From contig JANPIV010000048.1 in assembly GCA_031425155.1 (NCBI GenBank), forward strand, positions 1 through 64,000: DNA of 64,000 bases, read 5' to 3'. This document shows positions 41,920 through 51,181 of this stretch, piece by piece. Both the position numbers and the translations under genes were made by a program. The stretch comes from M3007 sp031425155 (GTDB lineage Bacteria > Bacteroidota > Bacteroidia > Chitinophagales > Saprospiraceae). The stretch's first letter is position 1. The number at the start of each line of letters is the position of its first letter. The notes under the pieces were generated by a model. That model worked only from the letters and a program-made list of their open reading frames with translations, had not been told where the DNA came from and made no database searches.

Positions 41920-42225
41920 TTATACTTCCGGCGGTAATTCCGGCAGAGAAGCATACAGCTCGGAAACAGGGTGATCGTCCTTAGGAAAGAGCGATTTTTT
42001 GAACCTTTCCAAGCCGGGTGCATTAAATAAGAGGGCAGAATGATAAAAAAAGGCAAGCGACTCTTTCCCTTTCTCGGTTTCCTTTTCTTTCCCATCTTTA
42101 CTCTCATCATCGGCTCCCATTTTCGTCATCTCATACAAATCGCTACCCCGCAACTGTTCCATAAAAGGAATAGCCACATTCAGGGTCATCACGACGAGAA
42201 AGAAAATGGAAAAAATGCGTTTCAT
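41920..42225 (-). CDS. Small hypothetical protein with N-terminal signal or membrane anchor
   Basis: Starting at ATG 42225 the product has 101 aa. MKRIFSIFFLVVMTLNVAIPF is a signal- or anchor-like helix, followed by a highly charged linker (DDESKDGKEKETEKGKES) and a proline-containing tail (ELPPEV). No family is recognised. It is divergent from ung. The track of weaker sequence upstream of 42225 encodes no protein-like extension. Confidence 0.6.
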   Translation of the reverse strand: MKRIFSIFFLVVMTLNVAIPFMEQLRGSDLYEMTKMGADDESKDGKEKETEKGKESLAFFYHSALLFNAPGLERFKKSLFPKDDHPVSELYASLPELPPEV

Positions 42226-42373
42226 ACAATAGACGAACTGTGCCGACTGGTAAGTGGCAAAGATAATAACTTTTTTTGAACATCTGCTGCGGAAAAAAAG
42301 TTGCACTATCAGGGGCTGCTGGCTACATGGCCGAACCTGTTTTCGATATGAATACCTCACCAAAACAGACACT

Positions 42374-43060
42374 ATGAACGAAAAAGTGACCAATGTCCAG
42401 ATAGAAGAGAGCTGGAAATTGAAGCTGGCCGATGAATTTCAAAAGCCGTATTTCGCGGTGATCAAGGATTTTCTGGTCCAGGAAAGGCAGGCCGCGAAGA
42501 CTGTTTTTCCGCCGGGGCCATTGATTTTCAACGCTTTCAATCAAACACCTTTCGATCATGTGAAAGTGGTGCTGATTGGGCAAGACCCTTACCATAATCC
42601 TGGCGAGGCGATGGGCTTGTCTTTTTCGGTGCCGCAGGGCGTACGCGTTCCGCCTTCGCTGGCCAATATTTATCGCGAGTTGCACGAGGATGTGGGCGTC
42701 CCTATTCCCAGGCACGGTGATCTGACCAAGTGGGCCAAACAAGGGGTGCTGCTGCTCAATGCTATCCTCACGGTGGAAGCCCGGCAACCCGCTTCGCACC
42801 AGAAAATTGGCTGGCAGACTTTCACCGATGCGGCTATCCGGCAACTTTCCGAACATAAAAACGGGCTGGTATTCCTGCTCTGGGGCAAATTTGCCCAGGG
42901 CAAAAAAGGGCTGATTGATCTGGAAAAACATACCGTACTGGAAGCCGCCCACCCTTCGCCCCTCGCCCGCGATGCGTTCAAAGGCAACAAACATTTTTCC
43001 AGGACCAACGAAATACTGGAGCGGCAGGGGCAGGACCCTATTGACTGGTCGCTGGATTAA
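42374..43060 (+). CDS. ung: Uracil-DNA glycosylase, family 1
   Basis: Ung removes uracil from DNA to start base-excision repair. The 228-aa protein (start ATG 42374) carries all family 1 motifs: catalytic water-activating GQDPYHNPGEAMGLSFSV, the LLLNAILTVEA strand, VFLLWGKFAQGK and the leucine-loop HPSPLARD. Length is normal for the family. No operon partner: it converges on the minus-strand S4-domain gene 4 bp downstream. Confidence 0.96.
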   Translation: MNEKVTNVQIEESWKLKLADEFQKPYFAVIKDFLVQERQAAKTVFPPGPLIFNAFNQTPFDHVKVVLIGQDPYHNPGEAMGLSFSVPQGVRVPPSLANIYRELHEDVGVPIPRHGDLTKWAKQGVLLLNAILTVEARQPASHQKIGWQTFTDAAIRQLSEHKNGLVFLLWGKFAQGKKGLIDLEKHTVLEAAHPSPLARDAFKGNKHFSRTNEILERQGQDPIDWSLD

Positions 43061-43063
43061 AAA

Positions 43064-43477
43064 CTAATCCAGATCATCCCAATCGTACGCATCGCCTTCT
43101 TTCAGATCGGTCAGTTCGCGCCGGTCTTTTTTCGTGGGTCTTCCGGTACCGCGTTCGCGTTGTTCGGAAGTCTGGCTGGCATTCAGGAACCAGGCGTTGT
43201 ATTTATTGCGTTCTTCGGCGGGCGTCACGTCTTCGTAGCAGGTCACGGCGATGGCCGCCCCGACGCGCTTTTCGATCAGTTGAAGGGACTTGAATTCAAA
43301 GGTGAAGCCGTCTTTTTTCACGCCCACCACGTCGCCTTCGGCGATGAGGAAAGACGGTTTCACGGCTTCGCCTTTTATGCGCACTTTGCCGCCCTTGCAG
43401 GCGTCGGTGGCGAGGGTGCGACTTTTGAAGATGCGGATGCTCCACAACCACTTGTCAATGCGTACTTTATTGGCCAT
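43064..43477 (-). CDS. S4-domain RNA-binding protein (HslR/Hsp15-like)
   Basis: Using ATG 43477, the 137-aa protein opens with MANKVRIDKWLWSIRIFKSR, the typical S4 domain start, followed by LATDACKGGKVRIKG and the GDVVGVKK strand. Family role: binding ribosomal RNA, and in E. coli Hsp15 recycling stalled 50S subunits carrying nascent chains. That activity complements the tmRNA system elsewhere in the window, but they are not linked here. The C-terminus is acidic (DLKEGDAYDWDDLD). Confidence 0.92.
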   Translation of the reverse strand: MANKVRIDKWLWSIRIFKSRTLATDACKGGKVRIKGEAVKPSFLIAEGDVVGVKKDGFTFEFKSLQLIEKRVGAAIAVTCYEDVTPAEERNKYNAWFLNASQTSEQRERGTGRPTKKDRRELTDLKEGDAYDWDDLD

Positions 43478-43665
43478 GATTAGATTGGAAGAATGGATGT
43501 TTTTGGAAGAAATAAGACCGGCAAAAATAGCCCCCTCCAACTCCTCCGTAAAGGGAGAGAGCATATCGAGCGGAATGCGGGGTTTGCACATTTGCTTTTT
43601 TGCCTTTTAAACTTTTGGCGAAAGTAATTCAATGTTTTGTCACTGTCACTTTCACAATAGGCCTT

Positions 43666-43703
43666 TAAAAAACGGCCCGGCGACGTAAAGTTCACCGGGC
43701 CGT
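43666..43703 (-). terminator. Rho-independent terminator after the lipocalin-like gene
   Basis: On the minus strand CGGCCCGGtgaactttacgtCGCCGGGCCG is followed by TTTTTT, a strong GC stem with a T-run, about 20 bp after the lipocalin-like stop at 43726. Confidence 0.85.
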
Positions 43704-43725
43704 AGCATGATGGACAAGGTATGAT

Positions 43726-44115
43726 TTATTTGTCAAACACGATCACCAGGCGTTTGCCCTGGTAAATGGTTTCAGCGGTCATGCGGGCATCGGTTAACTG
43801 GGTAATGTCGTACTTCGTGCTGACGCCATCGCCATCATTGATAAGCGTTACTTCTTCGGTGGTGCGGTTGGGCTCCCAGTTGCCGGTGGAGGCCTGAGTA
43901 CCTGTGATCGTGGTGAGCGTCAGGTCAAACTCGCGGCTGTTTTCCAGTTTGAGTTTAAAATTGAAAAGGCCGGTCGCATCGTTGTTGTCGTAGGTGACTT
44001 TGGAGGAATGCCATTGCCCGACGATTTTTTCTTCAAAGGAATCTTCCTTTTTGCAAGAAGTAAAAGACAGGGCGACGAACAGGATGGCCAACAGGCCGAA
44101 AGCAGCATTTTTCAT
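43726..44115 (-). CDS. Lipocalin-like lipoprotein
   Basis: Starting at ATG 44115 the 129-aa protein has a lipoprotein signal (MKNAAFGLLAILFVALSFTSC, lipobox SFTSC). The mature part begins CKKEDSFEEKIVGQWHSSKV and continues with beta-strand patterns (FDLTLTTITGTQASTGNWE) as in small lipocalin-like domains of Bacteroidota. Ligand unknown. A strong terminator follows. Confidence 0.82.
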   Translation of the reverse strand: MKNAAFGLLAILFVALSFTSCKKEDSFEEKIVGQWHSSKVTYDNNDATGLFNFKLKLENSREFDLTLTTITGTQASTGNWEPNRTTEEVTLINDGDGVSTKYDITQLTDARMTAETIYQGKRLVIVFDK

Positions 44116-44252
44116 AGGATAAAGATTGAAAGTGAGATAAAACGGGTTTTGGATTGAGTTATTAATCATTGAGATGACGCATAAATGACCTGGTTAGGGT
44201 ATTTATTGCGGCGTTAACGGGACGGAAACAGAAGTTAAGTTTTATTTAAGAG

Positions 44253-44282
44253 TTGGAAAATGCAACCCGAGCTGTAACTTCG
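44253..44282 (+). promoter_or_regulatory. Candidate promoter for the 44377 barrel gene
   Basis: TTG at 44253-44255, a 19-nt spacer, then TAACTTCG at 44275-44282, which matches the Bacteroidota -7 TAnnTTTG with one substitution. It lies about 95 nt before ATG 44377, so the spacing and position fit a functional promoter. Confidence 0.5.
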
Positions 44283-44376
44283 CTCCCCTAATCCGTCTAA
44301 CATCAACTTTGGTTGATCCCGTCATCTCCTGTCTGCGGTTTTATCAGTCCAGATTTTCTTCATTTTTCAACCGTTG

Positions 44377-45153
44377 ATGATGCGTTGTAAAACTTTTACG
44401 CTTTCTCTGTGCTTCCTTTTTTGTTCCATTTCCCTCGTTTCGGCCCAGAAGTTGGCCTTGAAAATCGGGATGAACGTAGGTGCTTCCAAACTATACCATG
44501 ATATAGATTACAAAAGCACCGTGGCCAACGATCTGTTCGAGTACACCAAGGAGTTGTTTTCCAAAGAAGGCATTGATTACACCTGGGAACAATTTGCGCG
44601 TTCCAACAAACTGAACAGTTCTTTTTTGCAACCCCGCTTTGGCTTTTCAGCCCACCTGAGTTATGCCAATTGGCCGGCCTTCGCCATATTCGACGGCATG
44701 AGTTCCACTTCCAGTTATGAAAAAATGTCGTACAGCGTTACCGTGGGTATGGGTAAGGATTTTCCGATCGGCGACAACACGGGGCTGTTCCTTACTGCAC
44801 TGGGCGGCTATAAGTTTGTGCTGTTAGACCAGGGTTTTGGTGCCAAAACGCTCGTGAACGGGGTGGGTGATCGCTCTTTACGCAGGAATTTGCAGACGAT
44901 TTTTAACCCGCAGCAGCCCCTGGGGACGAATAAGGGCAATCTTTTTGCTTTGCGACTGGGAGTAGGCAAGACTTTTGGCGAAATGGAAAATATGTCGGCA
45001 GGTATAGAAGGCTATGGCGAACTTGATCTGACGGATCGCATCAAGCGCAATTCCCGAATGACCAATGTGGGCGCGCAGATCTATATGCGTTTTAATATTT
45101 TTGGCAATCGTAGTGAATACATGCCCAATCCGCAAGCAGCGGGGAGGAAATGA
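44377..45153 (+). CDS. Outer membrane beta-barrel protein
   Basis: The 258-aa protein (ATG 44377 or 44380) has a signal peptide (CKTFTLSLCFLFCSISLVSAQ) and repeated barrel-strand patterns: LALKIGMNVGASKLY, QPRFGFSAHLSYAN, MSYSVTVGMGKDFP, LFALRLGVGKTFG and VGAQIYMRFNIFG near the C-terminus. It resembles PorT-like porin-fold proteins and its function is unknown. A hairpin at 45160-45242 follows. Confidence 0.8.
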   Translation: MMRCKTFTLSLCFLFCSISLVSAQKLALKIGMNVGASKLYHDIDYKSTVANDLFEYTKELFSKEGIDYTWEQFARSNKLNSSFLQPRFGFSAHLSYANWPAFAIFDGMSSTSSYEKMSYSVTVGMGKDFPIGDNTGLFLTALGGYKFVLLDQGFGAKTLVNGVGDRSLRRNLQTIFNPQQPLGTNKGNLFALRLGVGKTFGEMENMSAGIEGYGELDLTDRIKRNSRMTNVGAQIYMRFNIFGNRSEYMPNPQAAGRK

Positions 45154-45159
45154 ATGAAA

Positions 45160-45242
45160 AGGCAATAAGCAATAGGCAAAATAGCAATGGAGCAACGTGA
45201 GATACCGCGTTGCTCCATTTGCATATTGCTTTTTTGCCTTTT
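45160..45242. terminator. Palindromic terminator-like repeat between converging genes
   Basis: Left arm ggcaataagcaataggcaaa ..atggagcaacg and right arm cgttgctccatttgcatatt gcttttttgcctt form a long imperfect hairpin with a T-run, between convergent genes. The string ctccatttgcatattgcttt tttgcctttt recurs at 63782-63810, showing that it is a dispersed repeat. Confidence 0.7.
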
Positions 45243-46001
45243 TTATTTCCGGACACCCGGTTTTGGCAGTTGCATATTCAGTTTTTCCAGCCCTTCCACG
45301 AGGGTTTTGGCGATGAAATAGTCGCGGTACCAGCGGTTGTCCACCGGGCAGATGTACCAGGGGATGGTACTTTCATTAATGGCATATTCGTAGGCCTCCA
45401 TGTACGCTTCCCAGTGTTTGCGCTCCTCCCAGTCGGCGTCTTTGTGTTTCCACAGTTTGGTAGGGTCGTCTAAGCGCTGCTGGAGTTGTATCTCCTGCTC
45501 CTCTTTCGAGATGTGCATGTAGAACTTGAAAATCAGGGTGTTCGCATCGAAAGCGAGCGTTTCCTCGAAGGCGTTGATGGCCTGCATCCGCTTTTCCACC
45601 TGGGCCTGGTCTATCCAGCCGTGTACCCGCTGGATCAGGATGTCCTCATAATGACTGCGGTTGAAAATGGTCAGGTTGCCCTTGTGTGGCACCACCTTGT
45701 GCACCCGCCACAGAAAGTCATGCGCCATTTCCTCTTCGGTCGGTTTTTTGAACGAAATCAGGTCCAGCGCGGCTACGGTGCAGTCGGCAAACACGTTGCG
45801 CACCGCGCCGTCTTTGCCGCTGGCATCCATGCCTTGTAGCACCACCAGCATCGAATGCTTGGCCTCCGCGTACATGATATGCTGCAGTTCGCCGAGCCGC
45901 TGCACCAGCTGGGCCGTTTCGTCTGCGACATCTCCTTTTTTTAAGTCTTTGGGGGCTTCGGTGGAAAAAGCGGACAGTTGGATCAGGTTCGTTTTAGGCA
46001 T
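45243..46001 (-). CDS. Polyphosphate kinase 2 family protein (PPK2)
   Basis: PPK2 enzymes transfer phosphate between polyphosphate and nucleotides. The 252-aa protein has the Walker A-like GMDASGKDGAVRNVF, the PPK2 loop FKKPTEEEMAHDFLWRVH, and Walker B FNRSHYEDIL. The lid and C-terminal helices include LQQRLDDPTKLWKH and WYICPVDNRWYRDYF. It is a single-domain form; whether it favours AMP or nucleoside-diphosphate substrates cannot be read from the sequence. Confidence 0.94.
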   Translation of the reverse strand: MPKTNLIQLSAFSTEAPKDLKKGDVADETAQLVQRLGELQHIMYAEAKHSMLVVLQGMDASGKDGAVRNVFADCTVAALDLISFKKPTEEEMAHDFLWRVHKVVPHKGNLTIFNRSHYEDILIQRVHGWIDQAQVEKRMQAINAFEETLAFDANTLIFKFYMHISKEEQEIQLQQRLDDPTKLWKHKDADWEERKHWEAYMEAYEYAINESTIPWYICPVDNRWYRDYFIAKTLVEGLEKLNMQLPKPGVRK

Positions 46002-46087
46002 AGGAAAGTTGGATTTGTCTTTGGCAATTAGTCTTTGGAAGTTGGTCTTTAGAGTTTAATTCAGAAAGAGGCTGGTAAACATTTATA

Positions 46088-46232
46088 ATTAATGCGAATC
46101 ATGGGTTAAAAATTAGTGTTGATTCTCAGGGCGTTAGTGCCGAGACCTGCCAAGTCTTTTTTAGACTTGGCAGGTCTAAGTGCCTGGCATTCAGTTGCTT
46201 GCTTAATCGAACCCATGATTCGCATAATTAAT
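46088..46232. repeat. Nested palindrome upstream of the PPK2 gene
   Basis: Outer arms attaatgcgaatcatgggtt (46088-46107) and aacccatgattcgcataatt (46210-46229) enclose an independent 35-nt hairpin, agacctgccaagtcttttttagacttggcaggtct in two arms, at 46144-46178. It occupies most of the 300-bp gap between the PPK2 and DUF58 genes and suggests one palindromic element inserted in another. Confidence 0.85.
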
Positions 46233-46302
46233 ACTTGATCTTTCCGTTGCTCCACTGTCAAAAGACATAAGCCAAAGACCAAAGACGAATTACTAAAGAC
46301 CT

Positions 46303-47241
46303 TCAGTGCATCCTTGCCCGCTTGGCCATCCAGGTTTGCAAAATCGGGTAAAAACCCTGGTTGATGTCTGCTTCCACGAAATCAATTTTATACTGCAAAC
46401 AGCGCATCCGTAGTTGCTCGGTGAATGCCGCCACCTGTTTGACATAAAACTCTTTCACCTGATTGGGCTGCAAGCGCACTTCTTCGCCATTTTCCATATC
46501 CACAAAAACATAGGGTCGGTTTTCAAATTCAAACTCCAGTTCCTTTTTCTTATCGGCGACGTGGAACAGGATCACCTCATGCTTCGCGTGGCGCAGATGT
46601 TGCAGGGCGGCAAACACCGCTTCGGCCTGTTCGGGACGCTCCATCACGTCGGTGAAGACCACCACCAGCGACCGGCGGTGAATGGAATCGGCCACCTGGT
46701 GCAGGCTTTTGGCCAGATCGGTGGGCCGGTTGAGGCGCGGATTTTCGATGCGCTCGCTGAGTTGCGCGAGCAGTCGGCGGTAGTGTACCGTGCTTGATTT
46801 GGCGTGGGTATTCAGCAGCACATCGTCGTCGAAGAGCGTGAGGCCATACGCATCGCGCTGCTTGCGCAGGGCATTCATCAGCACGGCGGCGGACTGGGCG
46901 GCAAAGCAGAACTTGTTGAGATACTTATATTTATCCGGCTGTTTTTCATCCCAGGGATAGTACATGGTGGAAGACGCGTCCACCACAATCTGGCAGCGCA
47001 GGTTGGTTTCTTCCTCAAATTTTTTGACAAATAATTTATCCGTGCGCCCATACACCTTCCAGTCAATATTGCGGGTACTTTCGCCGCCATTGTACAGCCG
47101 GTGCTCAGCAAACTCGACCGAAAAACCGTGAAAAGGGCTCCGGTGCAGGCCCACGATGAAGCCTTCCACTACTTGCTGGGCCAGCAATTCGAGGTTGCTG
47201 CCGAGGGCACGTATATCCTGATTCTCTAATATTGGCGACAT
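46303..47241 (-). CDS. DUF58-domain (MoxR-associated, vWA-like) protein
   Basis: Using ATG 47241 the protein has 312 aa. The central DUF58 motif is clear (FAEHRLYNGGESTRNIDWKVYGRTDKLFVKKFEEETN), and a vWA-like fold follows (CQIVVDASSTMYY, a MIDAS-like DxSxT, and VVVFTDVMER). Such proteins usually partner MoxR AAA ATPases encoded next door; no MoxR gene is in this window. Likely cytoplasmic and involved in protein maturation or stress, but the role is not shown here. Confidence 0.92.
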   Translation of the reverse strand: MSPILENQDIRALGSNLELLAQQVVEGFIVGLHRSPFHGFSVEFAEHRLYNGGESTRNIDWKVYGRTDKLFVKKFEEETNLRCQIVVDASSTMYYPWDEKQPDKYKYLNKFCFAAQSAAVLMNALRKQRDAYGLTLFDDDVLLNTHAKSSTVHYRRLLAQLSERIENPRLNRPTDLAKSLHQVADSIHRRSLVVVFTDVMERPEQAEAVFAALQHLRHAKHEVILFHVADKKKELEFEFENRPYVFVDMENGEEVRLQPNQVKEFYVKQVAAFTEQLRMRCLQYKIDFVEADINQGFYPILQTWMAKRARMH

Positions 47242-47550
47242 AAAGGAAATAGGCAAATTGCAAAAGGCAAATGAGCAATGAAAATCATCGGATGGAACCG
47301 AAATGTGAAATTATCTCGTAGTCAAAAAGGTTTTTTAGCGGGCAAATATAGCCGTTTCCGACAAGGTAAACCGACCTCTTTACGTTTGGCCGCACTTCAA
47401 ACGAATAAAAAGGCCGGACAGTTCATATACGACCATTTTCAGGCGGACAATGAGATAATCGAGGCTATGGCAGGTCATCGGCACGTAATTTTAGCCGGAA
47501 TGTGTTTAGGGTAGGGTCGTGGAATATCGCATCGCACCAAATTTGTATTT
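47242..47550. other. Region between DUF58 and the palindromic element, no gene
   Basis: This 310-bp stretch contains repeat text (ggcaaattgcaaaaggcaaatgagc) just upstream of the DUF58 start. A 78-aa + strand frame (47278-47514) has no recognised family or ribosome-binding site and is treated as chance. The region probably holds the DUF58 promoter but no clear consensus element was found. Confidence 0.35.
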
Positions 47551-47559
47551 TTGTGGTTC

Positions 47560-47782
47560 TTTTTTAAGGAACGTGCAAAAAATAATGTGTGAAGTTCCGT
47601 TCTTCCTGGTTGTCATGTCGCAACGGAGTGCAGACATCCACACAAGCCAGGTAATCCAGAATTTCCTAATGCAGGGCTTTTCAATAACCTGGCTTGTGTG
47701 AATGTCTCCGTTTCTCTACGACATGACAACTCGACACGAAGACGTACAGGTACTAATTTATTTTTTACTCGTTCCTAAAAAG
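47560..47782. repeat. Palindromic element, family B copy 2 (long form)
   Basis: Nested inverted repeats: outer arms aaggaacgtgcaaaaaataa and ttattttttactcgttcct, and inner arms gttgtcatgtcgcaacggag..agacatccacacaagccaggt and acctggcttgtgtgaatgtctccg..acatgacaac. It shares its inner-arm consensus and the outer acgttcctaaa with the element at 6982-7130. About 220 bp with terminal inverted repeats and no coding capacity, as in MITEs. The centre (ccagaatttcctaatgcagg) is not palindromic. Confidence 0.88.
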
Positions 47783-47870
47783 GTTGGAACACTACCAAGT
47801 ATTCATTGCAGGAAAGAACAACTGTCCTCTTTTTTGCCATTTAAAATCTCCGAAGATTTTTTTCTGATCT

Positions 47871-50800
47871 ATGCAGAATTCTTCTAATTCTTCAAATAAT
47901 AATGATTCAGCCATTGTCAACGATGTAAGTGCGGTGCTCTTTGCGATTAATGCCAGTGGCATAGGCGTTTGGAAAATGGATATAAGAACCAATACGGTGG
48001 TTTGGGACGAACGTTGCCGGGAATTGTATGGCTTGGCCAAAGGGAACAATATACCTTATGAAGTAGCTATCCGGCATATTCACCCCGAAGATGCGGAGCG
48101 GGTCAAAACAGCGGTGGCTGCCACCCTCAGTGGCGCGACGAACGGGCACTATGACGAACGCTACCGAACGATTGGAGCGGACGACGGGCAACTGCGCTGG
48201 GTGCATTTTAAAGGGCAAATCCATACGGATGCTGCTGGTGAACCGGATTATCTGGTCGGCACGGCCCAGGATATAACCGAAATGATGCTGGCGCAAGAGA
48301 CTGCCGCTTTCTCCGAACGGCTGGCGAACCTTGCCCTGCAAAATACCGATATTGGGTGCTTCTTTTTAGACTTAAAAAATGATACGATAGAATACTCGCC
48401 CGCCTACGCACATATTATGACTGGCGATGCTCAGGCGAAACTTACGCGCTCTGCTATGCTAAAACACCTGCATCCAGAAGACGAACTGAGCAGACAGATC
48501 GCTTTTGAAAAAGGTATACGCACGGGCGAGTTTTACTTTGCCCCCAGAACAATATGGCAGGATGGCTCCGTCCATCATACCAGAGTAAATGGTATTGTAA
48601 ATTACAACTCTTCCGGTAAGCCGGCTTCTATATTTGGTATTATTAAATTGACTGACCAGGAAGTTGCGACCGGTGACCTGGAAGAGATCGCCGAAAACCG
48701 CTTTCGGACAATGGTTCAGCAAGTGACGGCCCGCAAAAAGATGGAGGAAAGCCGTTTGCAATTACTGAATTCTTTTGAACAATCTCCGGTAGCTATTGCG
48801 TTCATCAGTGGTGCGGATCTGCGTTTTCAAATGGCTAACCCCTTTTATGGGCAGCTGGTTGGAAGAGTACGCGATGAAATAATTGGCAAACCCTTGCTGG
48901 AAGCACTGCCCGAACTCAGGGGCCAGGGTTTTGACCATTTATTAAATAAGGTTATTAGTACTGGTATTCCTTATGTAGCGAATGAAGTAGCGGCAAACAT
49001 CGTGCGTAATAACCAATTAGAGACTGTTTATGTTGATCTGATGTATCAGCCGCAGCGGGAAGCAGATAATAGTATTGGTGGTGTGCTGGTGGTGGCCACT
49101 GATGTTACTGCACAAGTGCTGGCCCGGAAAAAAATAGAAGAAAGCGAGAACCGCTATCGGACGCTTATTCAGGCGGCACCGATCGCTATTGGGCTTTTCG
49201 TAGGTCGCGAGCTCATTGTAGAAGAACCAAATCAGACTTTTATTGATATTGTGGGCAAAGGCTGGGGCATTGTTGGCAAAACACTGGCTGAAGCGATGCC
49301 AGAACTTGATGGTCAGCCTTTTTTACAAATTCTGGATGATGTTTATACGTCCGGGGAAATTTTTCAAACATTTGGCACCCAAGTAAACATTGTGCAAAAC
49401 GGCGTGATGAAATATGGTTTCTACGACTTTAGTTACACGCCGCTATTTGATGCTGATGGAAATGTGTACGCCATTCTGGATATTGCCATAGATGTAACCG
49501 AGCAAGTAGTAGCGCGCAAAAAAATAGAAGAAAGTGAACTTTTTGCCCGCAGTATATTAGAAAATTCGCCCGTTGCTAAAATCGTATTTACCGGCGAGGA
49601 AATGATACTGAGTGTGGTCAATGAGAAGATGCTGGAAATGCTGGGTCGCAATGTGTCTATTATTGGTAAGCCTTTCATGGAGGCAGTACCCGAGCTTCTT
49701 TCCACTCCTCTGATGAGTCGGCTCCGCCACGTCTTTACCACCGGAGAAATGTTTTATAATGCAGAAGAGAAATACGAACTCATTCGTTATGGACAGCCTT
49801 ATACAGGTTATTATAGCTACGCTTGTAAGGCCCTGTTTAATACAGAGGGTAAAATATATGGTATTATTAATACTGCCGTAGAAGTAACCGAACAGGTGCT
49901 GGCTAAACAGAAAATGAAAGAGGCGGAAGAATCCCTGCTTGGAGCAATTGAACTGGCCAAACTGGGCACCTGGAGCCTTGATCTGACTACGGGCCTGCTT
50001 ACTTATTCCGACCGGCTCAACCGCTGGTTTGGTTTGGATGGAACCGGGCCAATTACTATTGAGCAAGCCTACCAACCTATCGCCGAAAGTGACCGGCCAT
50101 TGGTAAAAGCCTCCATGACTCATGCTATTACCCCGGGCAGTGATGGTATTTATGATGTGGAATATACGGCAATAGATCAAAAAACTGGCCGGGAACGTAT
50201 TTTGCATGCGCAAGGTAAAGCCCTGTTTAATGAACAAGGCGTGGCTTATAAAGTGAACGGTACCGCGCAGGATGTCACCGAACAACGTAGAATACAACTT
50301 GCACTGGAACAACAAGTACAGGAGCGCACCGAAGAATTGGCAGCCAGTAATGAGGAATTACAAAGCACGAATGAAGACCTGAGCGATGTAAATGAGCGTC
50401 TGCAACGCTCCAATGAAGAACTGGCGCAATACGCGTATGTGGCCAGCCACGACTTGCAGGAGCCACTGCGCAAAATCCGTATATTTTCCGGTATGCTCAG
50501 CAGTCAAAGCGATCTCTCGGAAGAGAATACGCGTTTGATTGCCAAGATCAGCCAATCCTCCGAACGGATGAGTCTGCTAATTCGGGATTTACTGGAATTT
50601 TCCCGTCTGCTAAATTCCGAAGCCCTCATAAAATCTGTTGATCTGGGCGAAATATGCCACATGGTGGTTAATGATTTTGAATTGGCTATTGCCGAAAAGA
50701 ACGCAGTGGTAAAGATCGGCCAACTGCCCGTTATAGAAGCGGTTAGCCTACAAATGAACCAGTTATTCTATAATCTGCTTAGTAATGCGCTGAAATTCAG

Positions 50801-51137
50801 CAAACCCAACGTATTGCCGGTTATTGAAATAAATGCCCGCTTAATTGGCCTGGAAATAGCCCGGGAGTATATTCCAAATGCCGACCGGCATTGTAGATAC
50901 TATTACATTACTTTTTCAGACAACGGAATTGGTTTTGAAGAGAAATATTCAGAACAAATTTTTGAAGTATTCAAACGTCTGCATGGGCGTGATGTTTATT
51001 CGGGTTCCGGAATTGGCCTGGCACTTGCCCGCCGCATTGTGGCTAATCAGCGCGGACATTTATTTGCTACTTCTCTGGTCGGCGAAGGCACTACGTTCCA
51101 TATTATTTTGCCAGACTGGCAGGTAGGAAGCAGGTGA
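47871..51137 (+). CDS. Soluble multi-PAS sensor histidine kinase
   Basis: The 1088-aa protein has no signal peptide or membrane helix. It consists of about six PAS/PAC modules: conserved PAC-type segments such as LVGTAQDITEMMLAQE, VVATDVTAQVLARKKIEESE, AIDVTEQVVARKKIEESE and NTAVEVTEQVLAKQKMKEAE repeat at about 130-aa intervals. A coiled coil (QVQERTEELAASNEELQSTN..), HisKA with YAYVASHDLQEPLRKI, and HATPase_c (LLSNALKFSK, FSDNGIGFEEKY, SGSGIGLALARRI) follow. It should sense an intracellular signal (redox, light or small molecule); no cofactor residues are obvious. There is no adjacent response regulator, so the output partner is elsewhere. Confidence 0.94.
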   Translation: MQNSSNSSNNNDSAIVNDVSAVLFAINASGIGVWKMDIRTNTVVWDERCRELYGLAKGNNIPYEVAIRHIHPEDAERVKTAVAATLSGATNGHYDERYRTIGADDGQLRWVHFKGQIHTDAAGEPDYLVGTAQDITEMMLAQETAAFSERLANLALQNTDIGCFFLDLKNDTIEYSPAYAHIMTGDAQAKLTRSAMLKHLHPEDELSRQIAFEKGIRTGEFYFAPRTIWQDGSVHHTRVNGIVNYNSSGKPASIFGIIKLTDQEVATGDLEEIAENRFRTMVQQVTARKKMEESRLQLLNSFEQSPVAIAFISGADLRFQMANPFYGQLVGRVRDEIIGKPLLEALPELRGQGFDHLLNKVISTGIPYVANEVAANIVRNNQLETVYVDLMYQPQREADNSIGGVLVVATDVTAQVLARKKIEESENRYRTLIQAAPIAIGLFVGRELIVEEPNQTFIDIVGKGWGIVGKTLAEAMPELDGQPFLQILDDVYTSGEIFQTFGTQVNIVQNGVMKYGFYDFSYTPLFDADGNVYAILDIAIDVTEQVVARKKIEESELFARSILENSPVAKIVFTGEEMILSVVNEKMLEMLGRNVSIIGKPFMEAVPELLSTPLMSRLRHVFTTGEMFYNAEEKYELIRYGQPYTGYYSYACKALFNTEGKIYGIINTAVEVTEQVLAKQKMKEAEESLLGAIELAKLGTWSLDLTTGLLTYSDRLNRWFGLDGTGPITIEQAYQPIAESDRPLVKASMTHAITPGSDGIYDVEYTAIDQKTGRERILHAQGKALFNEQGVAYKVNGTAQDVTEQRRIQLALEQQVQERTEELAASNEELQSTNEDLSDVNERLQRSNEELAQYAYVASHDLQEPLRKIRIFSGMLSSQSDLSEENTRLIAKISQSSERMSLLIRDLLEFSRLLNSEALIKSVDLGEICHMVVNDFELAIAEKNAVVKIGQLPVIEAVSLQMNQLFYNLLSNALKFSKPNVLPVIEINARLIGLEIAREYIPNADRHCRYYYITFSDNGIGFEEKYSEQIFEVFKRLHGRDVYSGSGIGLALARRIVANQRGHLFATSLVGEGTTFHIILPDWQVGSR

Positions 51138-51181
51138 TATTGTTTTAAAACAGCATCTTCGGCCACTTACTTATTGTGCTA

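Noticed and set aside
42323..42994. 223-aa minus-strand frame opposite ung
   Set aside because: Antisense to the glycosylase motifs; composition not protein-like.
47278..47514. 78-aa + strand frame upstream of the palindromic element
   Set aside because: No family, no ribosome-binding site, and it overlaps repeat text; more likely chance.
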